Assembly (NCBI GenBank): GCA_034008185.1
Contig: CM067084.1
Location: forward strand, 64,804,599 to 64,868,598
Length of the DNA: 64,000 nt
Direction: 5' to 3'
From: Gorsachius magnificus
Lineage: Eukaryota; Chordata; Aves; Pelecaniformes; Ardeidae
In this document: in pieces, positions 39,710 to 51,300 of the stretch
Position numbering within the stretch: position 1 is the stretch's first letter
How the letters are laid out: each line of letters begins with the position of its first letter
The notes under the pieces: generated by a model
What the model saw: the letters and a program-made list of their open reading frames with translations, nothing else
What the model was told of the DNA's origin: nothing
Database searches by the model: none
Translations under genes and position numbers: made by a program

Positions 39710-41700
39710 TCACAAAGTCACCAAATGGTGGATGGTTAAAAATACCTGCGGGCATTGTCTAGTCCCTCTGCTCAAGCAAGGTCACCTAGAGCAGTTAGCC
39801 TGGGAATGTGCCCAGTCGGATTTTGAACATCTCCAAGGATGGAAACTCCACAACCTCTTTGGGCAACCTGCTCCAGTGTTCATCCTTACAGTAAAAAAAA
39901 GCATTTTCTTCCATTTAAATGTAATTTCTTGTGCTTCAGTTTGTGCCCATCACCTCTTGTCCATTCACTGTCCATCACTGAGAAGCATCTGGATCTATAT
40001 TCTTTTTCACACCATGAGGCATTTATATGCAGTGATAAGATTCCCCTGAGCTTGTTCTTCTCCAGGCTGTACAGTCCCAGCCCTCTCAGCTGCTCCAAGC
40101 TCTTAATCATATCCATAGCTCTTCTGTGGACTCAATCCAGTATGTCCGTGTCTCTCCCATTATGGGGAGCCCAGCACTGGGCACAGTACTCCAAATGTGA
40201 GTGGAGGGAAAGGATCATCTCCCTCACCCTGCTGGCAACTCTTCCTCGTGGAGCCCAGGATGCTGTTAGCCATTTTTGGCACAAGGATGCATTGCTGGGT
40301 TGCGATAAACTTCTTGTTCTCCAGAATCCCTAGATCTTTTTTCTGCAAAGCTGCTTTTGGCCAGTTGGTCCCCAGTGGTGCAGAACTCCTGGATTGCTTG
40401 TGCTCTGTTTTGTTGCTGCTCCAGCAGATCTTAGGGTGGTTAAAGGCTCCCATGAGGACCAGGGCCTGTGAATGTGAGGCTTCTTCCAGTTGTCTGAAGA
40501 AGGACTTCTTCCTGATCAAGCTGTTGGTAGCAGACACCCTCCACTCACAGTGTTCTGCTTGCTAATCCCGACCCATAAGCTCTCAGATGGCTCATCACCC
40601 TTCCCCAGGCAGAGCTCCATGCATCCCTGCTGCTTGCTTACATGAAAGATGAGTCCTCCTTCATGCCGTTGTGGCCTGACCTTCCTAAAGAGCCTATACC
40701 CAGCCATGGCAGCACATGTGAGCTATCCCACCACATCTCTGTGATCCCAATGAGACCATAGCCCTGCAACTGCACACAGACCTCTGATTCCTCTTGTTTG
40801 TTGCCCATGCTGTGTTCATTAGTGTACAGGCACTTCAGATGGGCTCCACTCATGCAGATTTCCTAGGGAAAGGGCAAACACGTTCCCCATCATGCCATCC
40901 TGTCTGCATTTCCTTATTCATATGCATGACTTGGGATGGCCCACTTTTCAGTGCTGTTTTCTTGATTATGAGGTCTTGCTTGTCCACCTTTGCACCCTGT
41001 GCTTGCCAACCCTGTTCACCACTTCCTTACTGGACTGGGCATCATCATCTCTTTCTCCCTCCATTCCTAATTTAAAGGTCTCCTCACCAGGTGGACCAGC
41101 CTATTGGCAAAGGTGTTTTCACCTCACTTAGTCAGATAGATCCCTGCTCTTCCTAGCAGTCCTTGATCCTCAGAGATGTGAAAACTAAATCCCTGCTGTT
41201 GACATGAGTTGTACCAACCAGTTATTGACCCACAAGATCCATCCACTCCTCCTCAAGCCATTCCCCTTCACTGGCAGGAATGAGGTGAAGACCACCTGAG
41301 CCCTCTTATCCTTGGCCATCTCACCCAGAGCCATGCAGTCACACTTGATATGCTGCAGGTCTCCCCTAGCAGTATTGATGGTGCCCAAGTGGAAGAACTG
41401 CAGCCTGTCCACCACATCCCAGATATGAGCCACAAGCAAGCAGAAAATCTCGCTAGACGATGGATCAGATCAGCAGACAGGGACCTCCAACCCCCCCAGC
41501 AGTGAGTCTCACTGCAATCCCCCACCACTTCCTCCTGACACTGCTGCATGGCTCAGGCGCAGCTGGCTCTGAGGCTTCGTGGGACACAGCTCCCAGCCCC
41601 TCACCTGCTACCAGGACACTGACCTATTCTGCAGTTACAGATCTGCAGGTGGAGCAGGAGTCTCAGAGAAGATCCAGTCAATCAAACAGCCAGGCTAATT
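39710..41700 (-). repeat. CR1 LINE copy with ORF1 esterase and ORF2 endonuclease remnants
   Basis: This is a minus-strand CR1 element of about 2 kb that keeps 5' domains usually lost by truncation. Reading from high to low coordinates, about 41550-41090 encodes remnants of the ORF1 SGNH/GDSL-type esterase (LGTINTARGDLQHIKCD and AQVVFTSFLPVKG are family-like). About 40860-40390 encodes the start and most of the ORF2 APE-type endonuclease (LKCLYTNEHSMGNKQEE, ITEMWWDSSH, SQALVLMGAFNHP) across three frames. About 40360-40160 is the RT C-terminal region (KDLGILENKKF), and about 40160-39710 is the 3' region. Most of the RT is deleted. The element is dead: frames are shifted, the expected GDS nucleophile motif reads GDC, and the catalytic Asp of GDFN reads Ala (near 40446). 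Confidence 0.9.
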
Positions 41701-42935
41701 AACAGTAACCAGCTACCAACATGCCCCTGCATAAACTTATAGGCTAGAACTCACACTGGAAGAAATAGGCACAACTTCTGTTATCCATGCAATTGATTCT
41801 CGGCTCTGTCAAAGCAATGTGCTGCTCTAACACCACTGCTGTAAGACTATGTTTATTTAATGATTTGAAGACTGAAGCAAATGAGTAGGAGATTGCATAT
41901 GTGGAACCAAACATGTGAATTAGGATCTTAGTAACAAGAAGCTTCTCTTCCAAAAACACGTTCTAATTTATACAGCTCTGCAATTCTACCACATTGCATA
42001 TTTTTAGCTCCACCCAAGCCATAAAAATGTGATTAGTAAAGGAAAAACCGAGATAATATCCAAACTATCTAAATTCCTTTTTAAAAATATGTAATCAGAA
42101 GCTATGTATATCCAAGCACAGCCCATAAACATTATATTGAGCAGAGTTTTATTTTGATGACATTTGCCATTCTGACATCCTCCTAAAGGTGGACTACCAT
42201 TCCTTGGAGGACCTTGAAATTACAATATGTTGCAATGCATTGACAGGGAGCTATTGTTTTATCCATGGTCCTAATTTTTTTTTTTGCATTCTAAAAGCCC
42301 AAAGCACATAATCTCATTCAGGTATAGCATGTAAGGTTTTTGGTTTGGTCTGGTTTTCCTTTTTTTAGTTGCTCACAGGCATAGGATATAAAGTATCAGA
42401 AAGTGCTGGAAGTATCTTCACAAGAACTACTTTTCAGTTAAATGTAAAATCACATATGTACATTTTAATCAAACAATCCTGTTGTATGCTCAAGAAAGAA
42501 GTCATGCCCCTCACATGTAAACATTCCTTCAATGCCATATTCTATCAGATTTATTGGAAATACAGTGGTTTTCTCTGTAGCGCAAATAGAAGGCAGCCAT
42601 ATTAATTTTTCAGGAATTCTTATTTTCAAAGCTTAACTCAAGTAGGGGAACCTCAAGTCTCTTTCTGTCTGCTAATCTCACACCACACTGCATTTCAAAA
42701 CAGGTTTCTACTATGGGGACGCATACAACAAGAATCAGTATAAATCCATTGTCATTCCTTATGGTTGAAATTTTTCCTTGGTGATGAATATTATTCATGG
42801 CAATAGGCAAAAGTGGAAGATCTTTGTGAAACAACAGGAAATTTTCTTCTTGTGATCACCAGACAGAGAAACAAATACAGAAGTACAACATTTCATGGTG
42901 TTTCTTCAGCACAACTGCATGCCCATGACAGTCTT

Positions 42936-42955
42936 AAAAAAAAAAAAAAAAAAAA
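42936..42955. repeat. Poly-A run (20)
   Basis: Twenty consecutive A residues. It might be the tail of a processed insertion, but the sequence to its left is not recognisable as a retrocopy or SINE. Confidence 0.8.
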
Positions 42956-43539
42956 GTATAGTTTGGACTGTATAGAGTCTCATGTGCTTTTATACGGTTT
43001 TCGTTCCAGGGCACTTCATTTCAAATTTGAACTTCTTACCAAAGAAAGAGTTTGCCACACAGTATACAGGTGCCAGGTAAAAGGAAAAGAATTTGGGTTA
43101 GCAAACAGATGGTGTACCATCCAAAGAGCATAATAATTCTGTCACAAAGGGAAAATTTCCCAAGCAAGATAGTAAAAGAGTGTTTGCTCCTGCAAAACTC
43201 TGAAGACTTGAAATAAAAAATTAGCTCAGAATCGAAAATATAAGTAGTAGGAAAACAAATGAAAACAATAATAAAAAAGAGTTTTCCTGAGACCAAGGGG
43301 CTAACTCACTAATCTCACAAAAAATATTTTATATTTCACTAATAATTTCACTAAGTTCCATACTGTAGATTAAGTACTCCCTTCCTTATACAAGATTTTT
43401 GGATAAATCACTGCACAAAATGGGGAAAATTGCTTATGGTCTAGGTAACATTAGTTTACCCAAACCAAATGTGAACCCTGCTGCATGGAAAGAACCAGCA
43501 TAGAAGTTAGCAATCTGCGGGAATTGCACTGCTTTCATA

Positions 43540-43566
43540 GTATATATAAATAACGTATATATAAAT
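43540..43566. repeat. 12-bp direct duplication GTATATATAAAT
   Basis: GTATATATAAAT occurs at 43540-43551 and 43555-43566 with a three-base spacer. It is AT-rich, simple sequence. Confidence 0.8.
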
Positions 43567-44764
43567 GTGATACAGTTGAAGCCACCAAAATCTATTCAAT
43601 GTCCAGACAAACTGTTAGTCTAAGTTAAGTCTTAAAGAAGTTTGTATAAAACAGTCAGGAAAATGTACCACAACATATTGTATTGTGAACTTGCAGCAAA
43701 GGCCAGTAATGGATAACATGATCACCTATCCAAAAGTAGAGCTGGTAAACAGTAATTCCCATCTAAAAACTCCCAAAGTACTTTATAATCACTTACACAA
43801 CATAACACTCAAACACAAACCCTTTGAACAAAGAGCACACCATTTGGAGGAGAGGAGATGTTAATCAGAAGTTTTACTTTTAGGAATAGGCCACAGGACA
43901 AATTCAAGCATACATTGAAATGTTATTGCACTTTGAAAAGAGATTTTAAGAACTTTATAATTCCCAACATGTGCATACATTTTTCAAACTTTAGTTTAAG
44001 AACTTTTTAGAGCAGCAGAGCCAGTACTACTAGGAAATGGATGAATAGCTTAATAGTGTAATTGTGAAGCCCATTGAGTTACAAATGAACACACTGAAGG
44101 AGGTCTTGTCTAAGTGTCAAAGACTTTACAGGTAACAGTGATGGATGAAAAGCAAGGAATCCAGTCTGACTTTTCCAGCCTGCCTTGTTTTGTCCACAGG
44201 TACCTATTAGGGGAATTTCTTGTTCTTCATGAAAAATTGTTATGTTGCAATAAATACTAAGCCATACAAGACCATTTTTAAGTTCATGATATACCTTTAA
44301 GTCCTCCTGTGAAAGGGACACTCAGACCAAATGGCCAACCGTTCTTCTCAAAGACGTAGTTTAAGTTTAGACAGAACAGAGCAACAGTGAGTAACACAGA
44401 AGCTAAAGCTGTTCATTCCAAGGCTGTTTGAGACCTAAAGACCGCAGAGACAACTAAGACATTACTCAAGTCAGGCAGTGAGGAAAGCTTGTATAAAGAG
44501 AGGTTGTGATGGTAGAGAAAATGACTTTCCAGCCAAAGGAGAAGACAATAAAATATTTGTGGCAATGAGACGTCTTTGGCTAGATAAAAAATAAGTTAAT
44601 TTAAAAAAAAAAAACAACAAAAAAGAGAAAACCCCAAATCCACAAACTCATAATCACATGCCTACAGAAATGTAATTGAAATCCTCAAAGGCAAACCACT
44701 AATGATGTTATCAAATGTAATGCCTATGTCAAGTAAAATGATATGAACACAGATGGACTACCAG

Positions 44765-45640
44765 CAGGGTACTTCAGTATGGATATCAGGCCCCATATTT
44801 TTCCAACATTTTCATCAATTACCTGGATGATTGCACAGAATACATCCTATGAATCATTTTAATTTAAGGTAGCAGCTAACATGACAATTATGAGAGCTTC
44901 AGTCCAGAGTTACCCTGAGAAATCTGAGGTCTGAACCTATGGAAACCTTCTGAAGTTTAACAAGATTTTCAAAGTCCTGCATCTAGCACAGAACAAATCC
45001 CATGCATCTGTGCATGTTTGAGAAGTGAGTGGCTGAAAAGGAGCTTGCCGAAAAGGGCCTGGTGGATAAGGTGGCCTCCAGGTTGAGTACCATAAGGAAA
45101 GGATGCGCTCTCTTTGCATGTGAGGCAAATCACCTACTGGGCTATGTTAGGAGGCATGTGGCCAGCAGATTGAGGAAAGTTATGGTCACATGGCCCTGGT
45201 GAAGTTCCATTTGGAAAAATGTGCCTAGTTTTCCCCCAGTCCTCTGCTCTGGAGGATTTCTGGAAACTGGAGAGGGTCCAGCAGATGCCTACAAAGATGG
45301 TCTTAGACCACATGGCCTAAAAGGAGATGCTGTGGAAGCTGGGCTTGTTTAGAAGAGGAGTAGAGGGTGACCTAGTGGCTGCCTAGAACTACTTAAAGGG
45401 CTGTTACTAACGTGAGGGAGTAAAGCTTTTTATATTAATGTGCAACAAAGCTTTGATATAACAATGGACAAAACTCACTGAACCTTGGAAATTCAGATCA
45501 GATATTAGGAAGAACTTTTCTTTAGAAGGGTAGTACAGCACAAGAGAAGCAATGAAGCTAAATTCATTATCTGAAAATTGGAAAGGGTTACCAAAGAAAA
45601 CTATAACTGAAACTAGTCTTTTCTTCAAGCCATCATTTAG
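44765..45640 (+). repeat. Diverged CR1-like LINE fragment
   Basis: The order of blocks follows the CR1 RT C-terminal and 3' region in plus orientation: TTCATCAATTACCTGGATGA near 44811, AAAGTCCTGCATCTAGCACA near 44970, GTGGCCAGCAGATTGAGGAA near 45158, GAGAGGGTCCAGCAGATGCC near 45270, and AGATATTAGGAAGAACTTTT near 45498. Divergence and indels are heavy, and there is no open frame. The 3' boundary is uncertain. Confidence 0.75.
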
Positions 45641-48600
45641 TGTTTTGAGATATCACTTAAATATACCTAACGCTTGTGGCAAAAGCTTTCTCCTAGAGAG
45701 GTCTTTTAGAGGTTACTTTGAAACTGACAACCTAGTGCTTCCCATGCAGTACCTACTTACCTGGAAGACAGATCTATTCTATTTATTTAAGAAGTTTTAA
45801 GTTCTTTTCTGATGAGGTCTTTCTTTTTTATCTCAGCCATAGTTTTCAGAGTAGTGGAAATTTACTTGCCTGTAGTAAAACTAGATTCTGATCTCAGGCT
45901 TAGGGCTGCTTACAAGTACACATTCCCCTGACATAGCTGTGCAGAGGATACCTAATTTTTCTCTTACAAAAAATATACAAAACCCAGTAAATCTAGGCTG
46001 AATATTAGCATAGCTTGTGCAATGAACTTAGAATAGAGAGAATTTTGAGTAAGACAAAATAGAAACAAAAGGATTCATACCCAAGTCTCCCTTTGACTTA
46101 CTGTGACCTTTCCAGAAGATACACTATCATTCCAGAAACCTTTAATTGGTTTCTAAGTTATAAAAAATTCCAGAGTCCTCTCTAGGATCCTAGAAAAAGT
46201 TTTTATATTCAGGTTGTGAATATATAATCCCCAATCTTTTATTTTGCCAGCTTGTATGACACCAAGCTTTGGAAATGTCTTTACTCAATGTAATTTTCTA
46301 TGATCATTTGCTTTCAGCAGAGGACTAATCCCTCTCTTCCTTTCAGGGGGTTCTATCCTCCAGAGTGTTATAGAGTATAATATCCAAAAATTTAACAGAC
46401 AACTTTCTTCTCTGCTTCCCAGGTGCGCTCTTTCAATTTAACAGACTTTACAAGCAGAGTGAGTATCATCCATCACAATAGCTGAAAATTTAAATCAGAT
46501 CTGGTAAAAATTCAGAACACCTAAATAGAAATAATGCTAAGAGTCTTACCTATTGTACATAGGTACTCATGCAAATGAGCATATCTAGACCTTCACAGTT
46601 ATGTACATGTGCAAGTCAGTACGGATAGTTTATCTGGATGGCAGATTAATTGCTCCATCTATATGGAAATTGCTGTAAAAGGACTAACTCCATGAAAACC
46701 ATGCCATCTCCACTGAGGCTTATTAGCTCAAGTACAGCACTGTGCAAAAAGCAGAGCCATCTCAGATTCTCTTCACTGGATGTTGAGTTTGGGATTGAGG
46801 TCAAGCATTGCCATTAATTCCACACACTGGTGTCCCAGCTGAGTTCAACACCTGATTACAGAAAGAGGAACTCTCCTCTTCCCCATCTGTTTCGGGTATC
46901 AACTATGCAGCAGCGACTAACAGCTGAAAGGCAGTTAGGAACAGATGCAATTTTCTCACCATTAAAATTCATGATAAAAGCAAGCCAACCCAATGCACCA
47001 AGGTCTGGCTCTATGTCCAATGAGTGCTTCAAGATTATTTTTTGCGTTCAAATAGGTAAAAACTTCGTGTGCTCTGAATCAGACTTAATATACAATATAG
47101 TATACATTGTGTATGGATTTAAAGAGCCAGCAGTAGTCTGACAGGTCTAGTACTAAGCCAGAGCCAATATATTGAATATATAAAAGCAGAAACTGGGTGG
47201 GAGGTAAGTAAATTGCGAGTATAATGAACATGTAAGTTGCTTCACCTTCTCTTCTTGTCTCACTAGTTGTATAAAATCTATAATCAGATTATAAATAGTT
47301 CCAGTGACTGAATATATTTTATTTCTTAAGGAAATGACTGGATTTCCCATGTTATAAACTTTATCTAAGATCTTTATCATTTGCATGAGAAAAATAAGAA
47401 TTCTTCAGTACATTGTGACAGTTTCTGTTATTCTCCTGGATATACCTGTTTCAATGTTGAAGATCATAGCCTTAAGCCACCTCTGTTGTCTAGATAAATA
47501 TAACCAGTTGGAGTGCTACTGTAAAATATCAGTTCTATTATCATTTGATGATACTACTATGCAAACACTTCTGGAGAATATCTTATTCTGTAATTTTCCT
47601 TCCTAAATATTAGCTTTTCCTCCAAAAGAAATAATGAAAACTGAAAGTCCACTGAACCACTTAACAGTTTACCTAGAAGAAGAAGAAAAAAATGTATTTT
47701 AGCAACATGTGTTTGATACAGACCATCGTATTTTGAAAGATTACAGTAGAAAAATAGAGCCTTTAGGTCTGAGTAATTTGAGTTATGATGAACTAATTTT
47801 GTCAATGTCTGATAAAAGTTTATTTAATCTACTTTTTGACAGGTCCACAGGTTTGGACCAGTTGCATTTTAACAATGCGTCTATGGGTGCTTCTCCCCTT
47901 GCTTCTTTTCATTCAAGAGCTTTGTGCCACTAGCAATCCAGTCTACATGTACAAAGCAAACTTTTAACTATGAAATTGAGTCTTGCTTGCATAATTGTAT
48001 GCTGTTTTAATCACATCTTTATTATTTGAATTTAGGAAGATCAGTGACATCTTAAAAAACAATCCTTAAGAAAAAGTAAATGTGAAGTAATTATTCTCCC
48101 CTAGAAGATACAAGCTCAGAGTCCTTCAGATCCTTTTTCCTTAATCATGTTGTTAGTGGGAGCTTGCCATGCAATAGAATGAGTAAGGATGAAAAGCTTC
48201 TGCCTAATGTTTAAAATGTTAAGGTTAGTTACTGTAAGATGCTGAAAGTTAGTGTGTGCTAGCAAGCTGTGTTGAGATTACATATGCTTCATTACTGCTA
48301 ATTTTGAATTAGAATGCTATGGTTCTGTGGCTTTAATACGTGAATTGAGTACTCAATAAATGAGAAAGATTAACTACTTTTGTACATACTATACTACAAT
48401 TTTTTACTATGTAGTTATGCATTTATTCAAATGTTTGAAAAAGACCCTTATTTCCTGGAAGGGTTATGAAGTACATAGATTACACAGGTAGTGAAGAGTG
48501 ATAAACCATCCTTTACCTTTGATAATAAGGGCTCTCGGTGAGTGAGAAGAAACAAGTGCCAGCTTTTTCTCCTTGTGTTTCAGATTCTTTGATCTGAATA

Positions 48601-50979
48601 AATGGTGCAAAACTATAAATCAGAGAAGAAAAAAGATAGCTGATACCCACACTTGGGAAATGGTGCTTTTTGACACCAATTTTTCCTGAGCTTTCCATAG
48701 AGTTTATATTTGCACCAAATGTCTAGAACACAACACCCTCTTGCTACTGCCTCTGCCATATTAGGCCATTCATACGCACAGATCGGCATCCCTTAGTGGC
48801 ATATCTGGCCATACATATGACACAATACTTGTTTGTTATGGACCCGGTCCAGCTCTTGACTGAAAGAAGTGGAAAGACTCATGTGGACTTCAGTAAGAGC
48901 TGGTTCAGACTCCTTGTGAACACTAAGATTTATGACATCCTTAACATTTCATTTCCTCAATTTTAAGCACTTAGGTTTTGTAAATGACGTGCTGGATAAA
49001 TACATTGTTGTTACTTAGCAGACTTAACTGGTGTGTGAAAAGAAGTCTTCTACTTTCAGATAAACTGAGGAATGGGGGATTAGGGTCCGTTGCTCAGCTG
49101 GCATAAACTTGCACAGATCCATAAATTTCAACGGGCCTCTCAATATCTGATCTGTCAGCAAATGGAATCCAAGAAGAAAGTTTATATTTATTTGAAGAGG
49201 ACATGTGTAGAAGTGCAGGTCACTTACCTGAGGATATAGCCTAAGCAAGAGGATAATAGAATACAGGCTTCCTAGATAAGGTACCTAGTTATTTGACTGA
49301 AGACTTTCCTCTCTGAAGCACAGAAATCACAGATGTAAACATTATAGAGTGATTTTTAAGAAACTCATGAACAACAAATATTTATTGCAGAAAAAAAAAA
49401 AATTTAACTTTTGGCTAATATCTGAATAGAATGATTCTTATTAATTGTAACATTTAAATGTTAGGGCATTATTGAAGTAGTTTCTGTGCTGTTGTTGTTT
49501 TCTTCATTCCAGAGACACATCTCCCTACTGCATTCACCAGAAAAAATGCAGTTAGGTAATCACTTCCCTTCAAAACTGAGGTTTTTAAAGTACTGAAGAA
49601 ATTCAGATCTAAAATATAGTTTTGCAAGTCTGGAAGGAAATATTCCTGAAAAAAGTTTTCAGCATAATGGTTTCAACAGCTTTTTCAGTTATAGGTCATT
49701 AAACAGACATAAGGGACATTTTGCTTTATTGCATTTTTTTTTCTGTAAAAGTTGATTTAATAAGAAAAGTGGATGTTGCATGCTGCTATTTCGCAGTCAG
49801 GACTGGGACCCTTTGTTACAAGAAATTATTTGGAAAAAAAAAGACCTGGAATTGGGTAATCTAACATAGTTGTTTCCTTCTTCCGTTATTCTTCAAAGGA
49901 ATTTTTTCATCACCTGCCGTCCTTGCTAGTTGCACGATAGAAAAGAACTGAAGAAGGCAATCTGACCTATCGCACAGTGTAACAGAGTGACTGACTTGGC
50001 TCAGCGGTAAAAGGTTTCCTTGAAAGACTCTGTCAACCAGCACAGCAACCTTTATGAAAGCGAACATGATTACACTGCTTTCTTAGATTAGATTAACAAC
50101 TATTTGAATAGTGCTAATATAGCAACAGTGGTCAGATAGCTATGTTTTCAAGTGTTGTGCCTGTAAGGTTTAGATGTAATTAAATTAACTAGGTGTTCTT
50201 AAAAAAATATTCAGGCTGTAAATTTTACTTCACTGCAACTACTTAGCATAAGCTATTGGCAGGATATGGTCAACAGTGTATGCACATTTCAGAATCTAGG
50301 ATCAGCAACTTTCCATTTAAAACAATTCTTTCTGTGCTTTGTTGTCTCCTTCCTTTTTTTAGAGACAGGTTAATCAATACAGAACCATGAATAACAATGA
50401 TGATAATGGAAAATATTCAGGGCTTGAGCCTGCTTTCCCAGAACTTGGCAGAAGTTTCTCCACTGACTTCAGCAGAAGCAGGTACAGATGCCAGGGTTGC
50501 TACGTACATTAATTTAATCTTTCATAAGGACACATGCAATGCTCATTGATTTGAGTGCCCAAGTTGTAGGGTGGAATGGGATCAAAACATTTACATATGG
50601 CTTTCGCTCTCAGTTTTATTACCTTTACAGTCTGATAGAGCAAAATGCTGTGAGGCTCAGCTTGGCATTACTTCTCTTTTTTGTCATTAAGGAGCATGGT
50701 GCATTTTGTAAACTACCTAATCAATTTTAAAGCTCCAGTGGATGTTCCAGACAGTAGGGGGGAAATCCAGTCAATTTTGGTGTAAACAGAAATGGAAAAG
50801 AGGAATGTATGCAGCTCTTGCACATGATTAACACAGCCATCTGTTTCACTTACCTGCATAATTGTCAGGTAATCAATTGTTAATTGTAAATGTCCAGTTG
50901 CTTAACAGCATTGTACCTGCTATTGCAATTCATTATCCCAAACACTTTGCAGATCTTCAGTCCTGAATTATTTATTCCT

Positions 50980-51300
50980 AGGAGAAAACTGTGAGAGGAA
51001 GATGTCAAAGGAAAGCAAGGAATGGAGATACAGGTAAAAAGGGAGGTGTGTAGGGAATCCAGATGTGGGTAACTATGAGATGTGGATATGTAGAAGATAG
51101 ATGTGGATAAGTAATGTACAATGGTATGGGCATTTAGTATGATGCATTGATGGAACAGGGATGTGAGGGAGAATGTGGCAGACAGAAACCGGCAGAGGGA
51201 AACAGAGGGAAATAAGCTTCTAGCAAGAATAGGCAAAAGAGCCGAGGGTTTAGTAAAAGGGAAACTGGGAACAGGGAGAAGGTTGCAGAACATGCAGTGA
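50980..51300 (+). repeat. Purine-rich stretch with short GATGTGG repeats
   Basis: The plus strand is strongly enriched in A and G here. Three imperfect AGATGTGG(A/G)TA units begin at 51061, 51078 and 51099. The bias creates a Ser/Phe/Leu-rich 137-codon ORF on the minus strand that I treat as an artefact. Confidence 0.55.

Larger units (their letters stand above)
41701..44764. other. Upstream gene desert, segment 3
   Basis: This is AT-rich non-coding DNA. It holds a 20-base A run (42936-42955) and a 12-bp direct duplication (43540-43551 and 43555-43566). I recognise no gene or RNA. Confidence 0.65.

Noticed and set aside
39839..40565. Plus-strand ORFs of 164 and 122 codons
   Set aside because: They lie antisense to the CR1 element; the opposite strand encodes recognisable CR1 ORF2 peptides.
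42813..43133. 106-codon plus-strand ORF with a Lys run
   Set aside because: The Lys run is the translated poly-A tract, and the flanking sequence has no domain.
50880..51293. 137-codon minus-strand ORF
   Set aside because: It is Ser/Phe/Leu-rich because of the purine bias of the plus strand; there is no domain or splice context.
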